Assembly: GCF_001517915.1 (NCBI RefSeq)
Contig: NZ_LOQI01000005.1
Span: 1 to 48,779, forward strand
Direction of reading: 5' to 3'
Source: Oceanivirga salmonicida
GTDB lineage: Bacteria; Fusobacteriota; Fusobacteriia; Fusobacteriales; Leptotrichiaceae
Length of the DNA: 48,779 bases
The translations under genes were made by a program, and so were the position numbers. The notes under the pieces are model-generated. The model was given only the letters and a program-made list of their open reading frames with translations, made no database searches and was not told the DNA's origin. The first letter of the stretch is position 1; every line of letters starts with the position of its first letter. Shown in pieces: positions 1 to 8,852 of this stretch.

Positions 1-231
1 TTTTACTTTTTTTTGAAAAAACTTTTTCTTTTTTTCTTTATTCTTAGTATTTACGATTTCCTTTTCATATTTTTTCTTTTTATTATAGTTATTTTAATCT
101 TTTTATTTTCTAAAGTTTATAGTAAAAAACATATTTTATTATCGTTTAAAATTTGAGATAAATTATATATACGAGACTTATAATAAGGTATGTTTTATTA
201 TAAAGCATTTTATTACTACTTAATAATCTTC
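1..231. other. AT-rich non-coding flank
   Basis: This stretch lies downstream of the minus-strand autotransporter gene and is almost entirely A and T, with long T runs. I see no gene, clear hairpin or RNA in it. Confidence 0.5.
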
Positions 232-3200
232 CTAAAATTCATAATCTAAAAATATATTAGCCCCAAACTTAGATTTAGTGTTTATATTAGCATTAATTCC
301 TAATTTCAAGTTATTAATAGGTATAAAACTTACTCCTATTTGATAATCCAAAACCATTCTACTTAATTTTTCTCCTTGAAATACAGTGTCTTTATCTAAA
401 ATATTTACTTTTAATGTATTATTAATATTAGTATTTATATCTAATTTTAACCTATTATTGATAGTTATTTTATCAAAAATTGTTGTTTTAGTTGCTATAC
501 CAAATCCTATTTTATCGTTTATAAATATATTTTTTAATATTTTAACTCCTAAACTTGAATTTTCCCTAGCACTTTCAAACACATTTAAAACTTGTAAAGT
601 GTTTGATATAAAGGGAGTAAAGATTGTTTTTATTTTATCAATTTTAAAATCTCTCTTAAATAACAATTTATTTTGAAACATTAATGAATGTAATTTATTT
701 TTTACTTTTTCATCTATAATCTCTCTTGAAATTTTAGTATTATTATACGACAAAGAATTATCTATTATTATATCTAAGCTTTTAAAATTATGTGTATACA
801 CTATTCCAAATTCCACATTATTATTAATAAATTCAGATTTTACTTTGTCAAAATTATAGTTTGAATGTGTATAGACTCCATATAAATTTAGATTTATATT
901 TTTACTGATGTTTTTACCATATGAAAAATATGTACTATTTAATATTTTTTTTAATTTTGAAGACTTGTCATTATCAAGTACATTAATATCTATAAATGTA
1001 CCAAAACTAATTTTATTTTTCTTATCATATATATTGTATAGTAAATTATTTAATTTAATATTTTGAACTTCTAAATTCCCTTCAAATAAACTACTAATAA
1101 AATTACTATAATTATCTGTAAATATTTGTTCTTTTGCATTCGCTTTATCTATTGCCTTTGCATTTATTAAAGCAACTTCACTTTTTGATAATAATAAATT
1201 TTGTTCTGCTATTTTTATATCTCCATACTCTTCAAAAAATTTACGAGTATTTATATCATAACTTGCTATATTCCTTAGTTCACTCTCACTTAAATCTTTT
1301 AATTTTTTACCTGTTTTACTTCCGTTTATAAATTCTAATTTTACTATCTTATTATTGTTTATTAAAATTGGATTTAAGAAAATATTATCAGTTTTAATAT
1401 CAATTAATATTGGATTTTCAGATATTATAACCTTATCTAAATCTATCTTTTTATTTCCATTAAAATTAAAATTTATTTTACCATTACTTTCAAAAGATTT
1501 TACCTTTAATTTGATATTTTGATTAATATTAGTAATACTCTTTTTACTTGATTTATATTCACCTATATTAGAATTAACATTAAAATTTACTATTCCTGAA
1601 TTATGTATAATATTTATATTTATTTCTTTATTTCCATCTATATTTAGCTTTGCAAGATTTCCCACTTCATAATGAGATTTAGAATAATTTTTTAGAGTTA
1701 ATGTACCATCAAAAATTTGAGTTTTACTAGTATATAACTGTTTTCCTAATAAAATTAATTCTCCTTTACCATTTTTTCTAAGACCCGCTGTTGCAATATT
1801 AGCATAATATAGTTTCTCATCATCTAAAACATTTGGTATTCTATGTCTAAATACTTGTCTTTCACTTTTGTTTAAAATTTTTCCTAAAATTGCTATTGTT
1901 GTACTCTTAGTTGTATTCCCATCACCTTTTAATCCACTAGTTATATCATTTTCAAATACACTAACCATATTAATAGGTATATTTACATAAAAATATCTAT
2001 TCCCATCTTTATCAAATATTTTATCATAATTACCTTTAAAAAACTTCATTTCATCAATTAAACCCGCATTAAAATTATTAGGTCCTTTTAATGCTCTTTC
2101 TCTATTAACTTGACCCCACCCACTAAAATTATCTAAATAACCTCCATTATCTACATGATCTGCTGTTGTTAATATTATTTGTTTAACTTGCCCTAATGAT
2201 AAAAACGGAAATTTTTTCTTAATATCATATGCTAATCTACTAACTCTAGGTGCAGAATAACTAGAACCTGTTACTATTGTATTATCTGTAATATTTATAT
2301 AGCCATCATGTCCTACAACATGACTACGAAGTGACAGTGCTATTGGTTTATATTCTTGTTCAATGTTATTTCTATTATTTATATAAAAATATTTTATATC
2401 TTCATAAACTTTTTCTTTATTTTCTAATGTTGTTACTTTTTCAAAGTCTTTAAAGAGTTTGACCATAGGATTTTTATAAATATATTTTTCAATAAATTGA
2501 TTTTTTACAAATATAGTTTCACTCCTTAACATTTTTTTTACTTCTGGACTAGCATTATCATAGCCTTCTACAAAACTTTTAGCAAAATATTTTGTATTAG
2601 TTCCTTTTGAATTATTTGATAGTGATGCAATTCTTAATGTTTTATTATGTTTATATTCGGCTGAATTATGTATTAAAGGAGTATAAAAATCATCTTTATA
2701 CCTATATTCTCTTACTATTTTATCATTATACTCATTGTATTTATTATATTTATACATTTTGTCCATATAATCAATCCAACCATATGAATGGTTGGTAATT
2801 CCTATTATGTTTTTTATATTTATATAATCACGCGAATACAGAGTTAAATCTATATTTAAATTCTTTTCATCATCATCTACTTTCAAATTATTATTCACAT
2901 CTAAAAATGAATCTAAAACATTTTGCGGGTGTTCATTATTATTTTTATTAAGTTGTGAACCTAATTTTAAATTATTAAATTTAACTTTAGATATTTTCCA
3001 ATCATTTGCTCCAACAATGGTCTCTATAATACTAACTTTTGGGTTATCATCATAATCATAGTCTAAATTATCAGTTTTATAATCCTTATCTATTATTACA
3101 TTATTATTAGCTTCAACATATCTTGAAATAATATTATCAATCTTTATTTCTTTAAAATCTTTATAGTTTTGTTCATTGATTTCCTTTTTTATCACATTAT

Positions 3201-3441
3201 CTATAATTTTATCTTTTATAGCATTATCTACAATTTTATCTTTCACATTTTCAATAATTTCACCTTTTACATTGTCTATAATTTTATCTTTTATAACATT
3301 GTCTACAATTTTACCCTTTACATTCTCAGTAATTTTATCTTTTATAACATTATCTATTATATTTATACCATTTACTTCTATTCCCACACAACTTGGTAAA
3401 ATACTAATTACTAAACATAAATTTAACAATTTTAATTTCAT
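232..3441 (-). CDS. lipoprotein autotransporter with subtilase (S8)-like passenger
   Basis: The 1069-residue product starts at the second ATG, which has GGAGAAG eight bases upstream; an upstream in-frame ATG adds seven residues and has no such site. A short hydrophobic signal ends in the lipobox LPSC, so the N-terminus is probably lipidated. An NVIKDKI-like repeat region follows, then a subtilase-like passenger with the serine motif GSSYSAP (catalytic Ser at residue 394), and a C-terminal outer-membrane barrel of about 270 residues ending in DYEF. Lipidated subtilase autotransporters such as NalP are known, and they process surface proteins. The expected Asp motif reads IIET and the His motif reads EHPQNV instead of HGTxVA, so activity is uncertain. 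It is transcribed away from the DUF2147 gene. Confidence is good for the autotransporter architecture and moderate for the protease family. Confidence 0.85.
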   Translation of the reverse strand: MKLKLLNLCLVISILPSCVGIEVNGINIIDNVIKDKITENVKGKIVDNVIKDKIIDNVKGEIIENVKDKIVDNAIKDKIIDNVIKKEINEQNYKDFKEIKIDNIISRYVEANNNVIIDKDYKTDNLDYDYDDNPKVSIIETIVGANDWKISKVKFNNLKLGSQLNKNNNEHPQNVLDSFLDVNNNLKVDDDEKNLNIDLTLYSRDYINIKNIIGITNHSYGWIDYMDKMYKYNKYNEYNDKIVREYRYKDDFYTPLIHNSAEYKHNKTLRIASLSNNSKGTNTKYFAKSFVEGYDNASPEVKKMLRSETIFVKNQFIEKYIYKNPMVKLFKDFEKVTTLENKEKVYEDIKYFYINNRNNIEQEYKPIALSLRSHVVGHDGYINITDNTIVTGSSYSAPRVSRLAYDIKKKFPFLSLGQVKQIILTTADHVDNGGYLDNFSGWGQVNRERALKGPNNFNAGLIDEMKFFKGNYDKIFDKDGNRYFYVNIPINMVSVFENDITSGLKGDGNTTKSTTIAILGKILNKSERQVFRHRIPNVLDDEKLYYANIATAGLRKNGKGELILLGKQLYTSKTQIFDGTLTLKNYSKSHYEVGNLAKLNIDGNKEININIIHNSGIVNFNVNSNIGEYKSSKKSITNINQNIKLKVKSFESNGKINFNFNGNKKIDLDKVIISENPILIDIKTDNIFLNPILINNNKIVKLEFINGSKTGKKLKDLSESELRNIASYDINTRKFFEEYGDIKIAEQNLLLSKSEVALINAKAIDKANAKEQIFTDNYSNFISSLFEGNLEVQNIKLNNLLYNIYDKKNKISFGTFIDINVLDNDKSSKLKKILNSTYFSYGKNISKNINLNLYGVYTHSNYNFDKVKSEFINNNVEFGIVYTHNFKSLDIIIDNSLSYNNTKISREIIDEKVKNKLHSLMFQNKLLFKRDFKIDKIKTIFTPFISNTLQVLNVFESARENSSLGVKILKNIFINDKIGFGIATKTTIFDKITINNRLKLDINTNINNTLKVNILDKDTVFQGEKLSRMVLDYQIGVSFIPINNLKLGINANINTKSKFGANIFLDYEF
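3178..3357 (-). repeat. in-gene repeats encoding 8-9-residue NVIKDKI-type units
   Basis: About seven imperfect units alternating NVIKDKI(I/T) and NVKGKIV types follow the lipidation Cys. They form a charged, probably helical stalk that would hold the passenger away from the membrane. Degenerate tandem units like these can change in number by slippage or recombination. Confidence 0.75.
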
Positions 3442-3583
3442 ATTATATCTTCTCCAATTCATATTTAAGATACAATATTTTCGCTTGTATTTGCTTAAAC
3501 TTATTTTTTATTTACCACGCATTATACACTCTTTGACATATTTTTGATAGCAGAAATTTCAAAAAAAATTAAATCAAATTTAT

Positions 3584-3613
3584 TTGACAAAATTATAAAA
3601 AATATGTTAGTAT
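3584..3613 (+). promoter_or_regulatory. probable sigma-70 promoter of the DUF2147 gene
   Basis: A perfect TTGACA (3584-3589) is followed after 18 bases by TAGTAT (3608-3613), about 60 bases before the DUF2147 start codon. Confidence 0.6.
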
Positions 3614-3672
3614 AGATTGTTCACAAAGTGAACTAAATTAGAAAATTTATGAAAGGAAAAAAAGGGAGAAAT

Positions 3673-4140
3673 ATGAAAAAGTATATTTTATTTGTACTAT
3701 TAATCATTTCTAATCTTATTTTTGCAAATGATGATATTACTGGTTATTGGTATAATGCAAAAAACGAAGCAGAACATACAGCCATAATTAAAATTGAAAA
3801 ATCAGAAGATAATAAATATTTTGGTAAAATTGTAAAACTAAAAAATCCAATTTATTTAGATGGTGAAAATAAGGGTAAAAAGAAATTAGATTTGAATAAT
3901 AAAAATCAAGATTTAAGAAATAGGACTATTGAAGGAATTAAAATAATTGAAAATTTCAGATATGATGAAAAAAACAATGATTTTAGAGATGGTACTATAT
4001 ATAATCCAGAAGATGGTAAAGTTTACTATTCTTATATTAAATTCCAAAAAGATGGAAAATTACATGTTAGAGGCTCTGTTGATGCATTAGGTTGGTTTGG
4101 AAAAACTAGAACTTGGTCAAGAGTAGAAGATAAACATTAA
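3673..4140 (+). CDS. secreted DUF2147 family protein
   Basis: The 155-residue product has a signal peptide (MKKYILFVLLIISNLIFA) with predicted cleavage before NDD, so it is probably periplasmic. The mature part shows the DUF2147 pattern: GYWYN near the start, a DGTIYNPEDGKVY block, then RGSVDALGWFGKTRTWSR at the end. The family has a lipocalin-like or FABP-like beta-barrel fold and no firmly assigned role. I chose this ATG because GGGAG lies just upstream and the signal peptide starts there. No terminator directly follows the gene; one lies beyond a second copy of its 3' end at 4995-5061. Confidence 0.85.
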   Translation: MKKYILFVLLIISNLIFANDDITGYWYNAKNEAEHTAIIKIEKSEDNKYFGKIVKLKNPIYLDGENKGKKKLDLNNKNQDLRNRTIEGIKIIENFRYDEKNNDFRDGTIYNPEDGKVYYSYIKFQKDGKLHVRGSVDALGWFGKTRTWSRVEDKH

Positions 4141-4200
4141 TATTAATTAGTTACTCCGTTCTTGTTTTTTCATTTATAGACATGTCCCCCAATTAAATGC

Positions 4201-4228
4201 TATAATAAAAGAAACATTAATGGAGGTA
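4201..4228 (+). promoter_or_regulatory. -10 element and ribosome binding site for the TTG-started DUF1622 gene
   Basis: TATAAT at 4201-4206 and GGAGG at 4222-4226 lie ahead of a TTG codon at 4233. The strong GGAGG at normal spacing decides the start, as no ATG is better placed. Confidence 0.55.
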
Positions 4229-4232
4229 AACC

Positions 4233-4562
4233 TTGAAAGAAATTATAGAATTTATTGTCCCCTTTGCTTCTAATTGTTTAGAATTAGTTGGAGTTATTAT
4301 TGTAATAATAGGTTCTATTAATTCTTTAATTAAATTAATTACAAGCAAATTTGATCTCAATAATGTTAAAATAAAATTACAACTAATTAAAGCTCTTGAA
4401 TTAAGTTTAGAGTTTAAATTAGCAGCAGAACTTTTAAAAACTGTATTAATACGCACAGTAGATGAATTATTAATACTATCTGCTATTGTAATTTTAAGAG
4501 TCATTATGACTTTTGTAATACATTGGGAAATCACAAATTATAAAAAAAGAGATGAGTTATGA
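4233..4562 (+). CDS. DUF1622 family membrane protein
   Basis: The 109-residue product starts at TTG behind GGAGG. The first half is a transmembrane segment (LELVGVIIVIIGSINSLIKLI). An amphipathic part with LELSLEFKLAAELLKTVL follows, then a second membrane segment (LLILSAIVILRVIMTFVI) and a charged tail (TNYKKRDEL). This is the compact two-helix DUF1622 pattern, a family of inner-membrane proteins without known function. The gene sits between intact DUF2147 and a decayed region. A long antisense ORF over the same bases is a shadow. Confidence 0.75.
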   Translation: MKEIIEFIVPFASNCLELVGVIIVIIGSINSLIKLITSKFDLNNVKIKLQLIKALELSLEFKLAAELLKTVLIRTVDELLILSAIVILRVIMTFVIHWEITNYKKRDEL

Positions 4563-4643
4563 AAAAATTAGAACATACTCTCATTACACTTCACAATAGT
4601 CTATACTTTTGTGTCTAGTTTTGAGTTGGGTGTTCTAATTTTT
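4563..4643. repeat. large hairpin, probable insertion-element end
   Basis: A 13-bp perfect inverted repeat (AAAAATTAGAACA / TGTTCTAATTTTT) encloses about 55 bases. Its right half (CTTTTGTGTCTAGTT, then TTGGGTGTTCT) resembles the hairpin at 42750-42811 that follows a decayed transposase. Its right arm ends where the duplicated yoaK segment begins. Confidence 0.5.
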
Positions 4644-4990
4644 TATATATTTTTATGTATTAAAAACAGCACAGATAAAAGTGGAAGCGTTAATAATAAT
4701 ATTGCCATTGCTTTTAAATACTCTATTCCAATAGCACCTACTATTACTCCCATTGCAAATGATAGTACTACACTGGTAAATATTTTAATTCCATTTTTAT
4801 CTTTTTTTACTATACTTTCTATCATTTTTCTAGTATTTCCTGTACACATAGTAGACATATATATAGTCTCTTCTATTTTCTTAAAAGTTTGTATTTGTAC
4901 AGCACTCATAAATGAAATTATACTAATAGTCAACAAATTATATTTATTATCTTTAAAAATAAATATAATTAGTATTAAAACTACTTCTAA
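4638..4990. repeat. ~353-bp direct repeat, copy 1
   Basis: This matches 9021-9373 in the same orientation at a constant offset of 4383 bases, with about four substitutions and no indels. Together the copies bracket the YcaO cassette and could support its excision or amplification by homologous recombination. Confidence 0.9.
4643..4990 (-). pseudogene. 3' fragment of DUF1275 (yoaK-like) gene
   Basis: This encodes the last ~115 residues of the protein whose intact copy is at 9026-9658. Only about four bases differ over ~350. There is no 5' half, membrane start or ribosome binding site. An internal ATG leaves a 97-codon frame, but it begins mid-domain. It is best read as a recent partial duplication, not a gene. 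Confidence 0.9.
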
Positions 4991-4994
4991 TTAT

Positions 4995-5061
4995 AGGCTC
5001 TGTTGATGCATTAGGTTGATTTGGAAAAACTAGAACTTGGTCAAGAGTTGAAAATAAATAA
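4995..5061 (+). pseudogene. 3' fragment of a DUF2147 gene
   Basis: These ~67 bases match the end of the intact DUF2147 gene (4071-4137) with about five differences. One turns the codon for Trp (TGG) into TGA. The fragment begins four bases after the yoaK fragment ends, marking a rearrangement junction. Confidence 0.85.
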
Positions 5062-5079
5062 AACTATAAATCCCAATTC

Positions 5080-5110
5080 AAAAAAGGCTTCATTTTTGAA
5101 AATCCTTTTT
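5080..5110. terminator. hairpin terminator between the DUF2147 fragment and the ABC operon
   Basis: AAAAAAGG...TTCA TTTT TGAA...CCTTTTT forms a stem with A/T runs on both sides. It can end plus-strand transcription and lies downstream of the minus-strand YcaO operon. Confidence 0.55.
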
Positions 5111-5138
5111 ATACCTTATATTATCTTCTATTGTAATT

Positions 5139-5912
5139 TTAATTTGAAGACTGATATTTATTTATTGCAATAAACCATAATTTATATGATATTATAGTTA
5201 AAAATATAGCAGAAAATATATATGCTAATAAATATGTCCAATTTATTGTTCCTTTTAATATATCTATTGGCCCATTAAAAACCATTAAATAAGAAATTAA
5301 AAATACAAAAATATACTCTACTGGTTTTGGATAAATACCTTTTGGTTTTAAAGAGGCGTCTTCCAACAGTTCTGGTAGTCCTTGAATTGAATTAGCTTTA
5401 TCTGTATAAAAAACAATTAATACTAATAATCTTGATATGAGAAACATATACCATACCCCTAATATTACCATAACTGCCCATCCAGTAATTTTCAAAATAG
5501 ATATATCTTGTATTATAAATAAATATATTTGAAAAATTATACCCATTATTGCTGTTATTAAATTTTGCAAATCTATTCCATAAAATGTATACAACCAATA
5601 TGAATTTATAGGTCTTATAAATTTATAATCCATTTCTCCTTCTAATACTTCATCGTAAATACTTTCATTACCGACTATAAAAAAACAATAATTTAAAGAA
5701 GTTAATATAAAACCAGTAGAAATTAAATTTATACTGTCCATAAATGTATAACCCGCAATATTATCAGTATAACCATAAAATATATAACTACTTAATATTT
5801 GTAACACAAAAAATAATATTGATACTATAAACATTATAATTGAAGAAGTTCTATATGCCAAAGACTGTTTTAAACTATTTTTAGACAATGTTATAAATAA
5901 TCTAAAATTCAT
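5139..5912 (-). CDS. ABC-2 type permease (DUF990 family), second subunit
   Basis: The 257-residue product has about six hydrophobic segments and the family hallmark in the middle (IYDEVLEGEMDYKFIRPIN), typical of ABC-2/DUF990 permeases. I take the ATG one base after the stop of the preceding permease, with AAGGA/GGGGG upstream; an earlier in-frame ATG would overlap that gene. Together with the neighbouring permease and ATPase it should form an inner-membrane exporter. Because it is last in an operon headed by a small peptide and a YcaO enzyme, the likely cargo is the modified peptide, comparable in layout to SagG-H-I of streptolysin S clusters. The cargo assignment is inference. Confidence 0.85.
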   Translation of the reverse strand: MNFRLFITLSKNSLKQSLAYRTSSIIMFIVSILFFVLQILSSYIFYGYTDNIAGYTFMDSINLISTGFILTSLNYCFFIVGNESIYDEVLEGEMDYKFIRPINSYWLYTFYGIDLQNLITAIMGIIFQIYLFIIQDISILKITGWAVMVILGVWYMFLISRLLVLIVFYTDKANSIQGLPELLEDASLKPKGIYPKPVEYIFVFLISYLMVFNGPIDILKGTINWTYLLAYIFSAIFLTIISYKLWFIAINKYQSSN

Positions 5913-5913
5913 A

Positions 5914-6678
5914 TTATGCCCCCATTCCTTCATATGTTTTTAATCCTTTTATCAATAAAAATCTATACAGTATCTTTAAAATTATAATCCAGATTATGCA
6001 TGACAACATATAATACAAAATTTGATTAAATTCAATTTTACTTTCTAATATCTTAGCCAATACATATGAAACTAATGAAAATGGATTATATTTAACAATT
6101 AAAAATATATTTTTAGGCAATAAATCCAACGGAAAATATACACCCGCTAATATATAAAATATTCCATTGAATAATCCATTTAAAGACCATGTTTGTATAA
6201 TCCAAAATCCTATTGTCGATATAACTGCTATTAAATAATAATACATTATTATTGTAAAAAATACATAAATAAATACAAAAAACTTATAATCTATTTTTGA
6301 AATTAATATCATTATTAAAAACATTGACATCACTATAAATTTATTTCCCATATATTGAAAAAAATTTTCTTTTGAAAATGATATTGGTCTTAATAAAATT
6401 GTTGTTAATTTACCTGTTCTAACTAATCTACCAATTCTATGAATATCGTTAAAATTATATAATAAAATTGTTAAATTTGTAATTAATATATATATAGTCA
6501 TTTCATTAATATTATAATCTCCAATTTTACTTAATTCACTAGTTGTATATACATTTTTCCAAATAAAATATATTATAAAAAATTGAAATAAATTTATCCA
6601 AATCTTTGATAAAATATTAAACCTATGTTGAAATTTTATAAGAATTTGATTAATCATAATTTTATAATATTTTTTCAT
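5914..6678 (-). CDS. ABC-2 type permease (DUF990 family), first subunit
   Basis: This 254-residue protein has six predicted membrane segments and the segment IHRIGRLVRTGKLTTILLRPIS, the counterpart of the EGEMDYKFIRPIN region in its partner. It is a half-permease that would pair with the 5139-5912 product. The start ATG has AAAGGAGAC upstream and overlaps the ATPase stop by four bases, so translation is probably coupled. It belongs to the YcaO cassette operon. ABC-2 systems of this kind export peptides, antibiotics or lipids; peptide export is inferred from context. Confidence 0.85.
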   Translation of the reverse strand: MKKYYKIMINQILIKFQHRFNILSKIWINLFQFFIIYFIWKNVYTTSELSKIGDYNINEMTIYILITNLTILLYNFNDIHRIGRLVRTGKLTTILLRPISFSKENFFQYMGNKFIVMSMFLIMILISKIDYKFFVFIYVFFTIIMYYYLIAVISTIGFWIIQTWSLNGLFNGIFYILAGVYFPLDLLPKNIFLIVKYNPFSLVSYVLAKILESKIEFNQILYYMLSCIIWIIILKILYRFLLIKGLKTYEGMGA

Positions 6679-7595
6679 AATTGGTCTCCTTTAAAAATTT
6701 CGTATATTATTTCTTCTAATTCCTTAGTATTATCTTCAAAAGATATAATATTATTTTTACCTATTTCAAACTTACAATTATCTATTTTTTTAAATTCTAT
6801 ATCTTTAAATGGGAATTCATCTATTTCCGTATGAATTATGTATTTAGTTTCTACTTTATAACTATTTTTTAATTGCATAATATCAGTATCTAGTGTTATT
6901 TTTCCTTTTAATATAACGACTATTCTCCTACATAAATATTCTATATCTTTCATATTATGACTAGTTAATATTATTGTAGTTTTTTCATCACTATTTAATT
7001 TTAATAAAAATTCATGTATTGCTTTTTGACTAATTATATCTACCCCAATTGTTGGTTCATCTAAAAATAATATTTTCGGTTTATGTATTAAAGAACAAAT
7101 TAATTCAAATTTTAATCTTTCTCCCAAAGATAATTTTCTCACAGGAATGTTTATTTTATCTTCTAGATTTAATAAATTAGTCATTTTCTTTAATCTATTA
7201 TTAAATTCCAATTCATTTATTTTATAAATATCTTTTAACATTTTAAGTGTATCAATACTTGGTAAATCCCAGATTAATTGACTTTTTTGTCCAATAACTA
7301 CACCAATTTCCTTCAAATAATTCTCTTCTTTTTTATATGGTATATAATTATCACATAAAATTTCTCCATTTTCTATTGATAATATACCTGTCATAAGTTT
7401 AATTAAAGTTGTCTTTCCTGCTCCATTTGGTCCCAATAATCCAACAATTTCTCCTTTATCAACTTTTAAACTTTTGATATCTATTGCATCAATATACTCA
7501 TATTTTCTTTTAAAAAAATCTTTAAAATTATTTAAAAATCCAACACCTTTTTTATAAGTTTTATATTGATATTTTAAATTTTTAATTATTATCAT
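6675..7595 (-). CDS. ABC transporter ATPase of the YcaO cassette
   Basis: This 306-residue NatA/CcmA-like ATPase has a Walker A GPNGAGKTT, a signature region RKLSLGERLKFEL (LSLGER in place of LSGGQ), a Walker B ILFLDEPTIGVD and the switch His in TSHNMKD. A basic N-terminal stretch (LNNFKDFFKRKYEY) precedes the core, as in DUF990-associated ATPases. The start lies 14 bases inside the end of ycaO, with GAGGT upstream, so the genes are translationally coupled. It should power the two following permeases in exporting the cassette product and perhaps in self-protection. Confidence 0.9.
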   Translation of the reverse strand: MIIIKNLKYQYKTYKKGVGFLNNFKDFFKRKYEYIDAIDIKSLKVDKGEIVGLLGPNGAGKTTLIKLMTGILSIENGEILCDNYIPYKKEENYLKEIGVVIGQKSQLIWDLPSIDTLKMLKDIYKINELEFNNRLKKMTNLLNLEDKINIPVRKLSLGERLKFELICSLIHKPKILFLDEPTIGVDIISQKAIHEFLLKLNSDEKTTIILTSHNMKDIEYLCRRIVVILKGKITLDTDIMQLKNSYKVETKYIIHTEIDEFPFKDIEFKKIDNCKFEIGKNNIISFEDNTKELEEIIYEIFKGDQL

Positions 7596-8793
7596 AATTT
7601 ATTACCTCATTTTCTTTTTTTTCAATAATTTCATTAAAATTAGGTATATTAGGAACAACTGGTACTCCTTCTGCAACTAAGTGAAAATGTTCAAAATTAG
7701 GTATTACTACTTTAATACACACTATATTATTTTTTTCAAATAATTTTGCCAAATAAACTTTATATCCTTTTAGATATAATTTTTTTATTATAAATTCTAT
7801 CATATCTTTTAAATCTTGACTATTTAATGAATTATTTTCAAAATTTATTTCTTTATAAGTATCATAAATGTAATTTAAATTAAATATTTCTAAATATTTT
7901 TTCAAATTATTTTCTATAAATATTTTTTCTTTTTTTAATAAATTTTCTTGTTCAGTTATATCTGTTAAATGGTATGACTGCAAAAGTTCTAAAATTGCTC
8001 TTTCTAGGGCATACTCTGATAATAATGAACATCCACTTCCTTTATAAAATTTTCTTATGTCTTTATTTTTAGGGTACACTAAATAAGCATACAGGTCAAA
8101 TTCATTTTTAAGTTGTACTATTTCAATTTCTTCCCCAATTTCTTTTTCAACTTCAAATAAAATTTCTTTTAATCTTTTTGTTAATGTAAATTTATTTATT
8201 TTTAAAGGAATATCACCTTTCATAAATACATCAATATAATGTTTTGACAATGATTGTCTTTCTATTAATTCATTTAAAGCATGTAATATTGCTTCTTTTT
8301 TATTCATTCCAATAGCAATACCATTATTTGAAGAATATACTGTTGCTTTTCTTAATTCTGTATATTCTTTATTTTCATAGATATATATCAATGCTTCTGG
8401 TAAAAAAAAACTACTTTTCCCATTGTATTCATTAAATTCTATTGCAAAATATTCTTTATTTTTCTTTTTTTCAAAAAAGAAATAATCTACTGCATTATCA
8501 TATTCAAAAATTTCTTTTAATTCATCAAAATTAATTTTTTTAACTCTATTTTTAGATATTTTATTTTCATAAATATAATGTTCTAAAAATTCAAACAATC
8601 CACTAGCAAGAGATTGATTTCCAAATCCTTTTCCAGAACTTAATACTTCATTGGATTTAACTAAAATTGTTTTTATATTATTATTATCTGTATTATATTC
8701 TTCAACTTCATATTTTAAATTCATTTCTGTCATAGTTTTTTTTATATTTTCAATGGCACTGTCTACACCATATATTCTTTCAATATTTTTCAT
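7582..8793 (-). CDS. stand-alone YcaO-domain peptide-modifying enzyme
   Basis: This 403-residue protein carries all three ATP-binding YcaO blocks: GKGFGNQSLASGLFEFLEHY (54-73), NNGIAIG with EAILHALNELIERQ (156-180), and GSGCSLL with ERAILELLQ (252-272). The Glu residues that hold Mg-ATP are present, so it looks active. Near the end is a Pro-rich stretch (VPVVPNIP), reminiscent of the C-terminal PxPxP of azoline-forming YcaO enzymes, but another 19 residues follow. YcaO enzymes activate backbone amides to form azolines, thioamides or amidines. No E1-like, ocin-ThiF, TfuA or dehydrogenase partner is encoded here, which argues against classical azole formation without a distant partner. GGAG precedes the start. 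The gene follows a 32-codon peptide gene and a leaky hairpin, as in many RiPP operons. Confidence 0.9.
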   Translation of the reverse strand: MKNIERIYGVDSAIENIKKTMTEMNLKYEVEEYNTDNNNIKTILVKSNEVLSSGKGFGNQSLASGLFEFLEHYIYENKISKNRVKKINFDELKEIFEYDNAVDYFFFEKKKNKEYFAIEFNEYNGKSSFFLPEALIYIYENKEYTELRKATVYSSNNGIAIGMNKKEAILHALNELIERQSLSKHYIDVFMKGDIPLKINKFTLTKRLKEILFEVEKEIGEEIEIVQLKNEFDLYAYLVYPKNKDIRKFYKGSGCSLLSEYALERAILELLQSYHLTDITEQENLLKKEKIFIENNLKKYLEIFNLNYIYDTYKEINFENNSLNSQDLKDMIEFIIKKLYLKGYKVYLAKLFEKNNIVCIKVVIPNFEHFHLVAEGVPVVPNIPNFNEIIEKKENEVINYDNN

Positions 8794-8812
8794 TTTTTCT
8801 CCAAATTTAATT

Positions 8813-8842
8813 AAACGCCAAGAAAATACTTGGCGTTTTTTT
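8813..8842. terminator. hairpin between peptide gene and ycaO (leaky on minus strand)
   Basis: AAACGCCAAG / CTTGGCGTTT forms a 10-bp stem. On the plus strand seven T follow, a strong terminator. On the minus strand only TTTAATT follows, so it should let part of transcription through from the peptide gene into ycaO, a usual way of making much precursor and little enzyme. Confidence 0.75.
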
Positions 8843-8852
8843 ACTTACTATA

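Noticed and set aside
386-676. Plus-strand frames within the autotransporter gene (also 1134-1331, 2607-2798, 3169-3547)
   Set aside because: They are antisense shadows of an AT-rich coding gene with no ribosome binding sites; their hydrophobic look comes from reading Asn/Lys/Ile codons backwards.
4643-4936. A 97-codon frame resembling an independent DUF1275 protein
   Set aside because: It is the 3' part of the yoaK-like gene duplicated from 9026-9658, beginning mid-domain without a start site.
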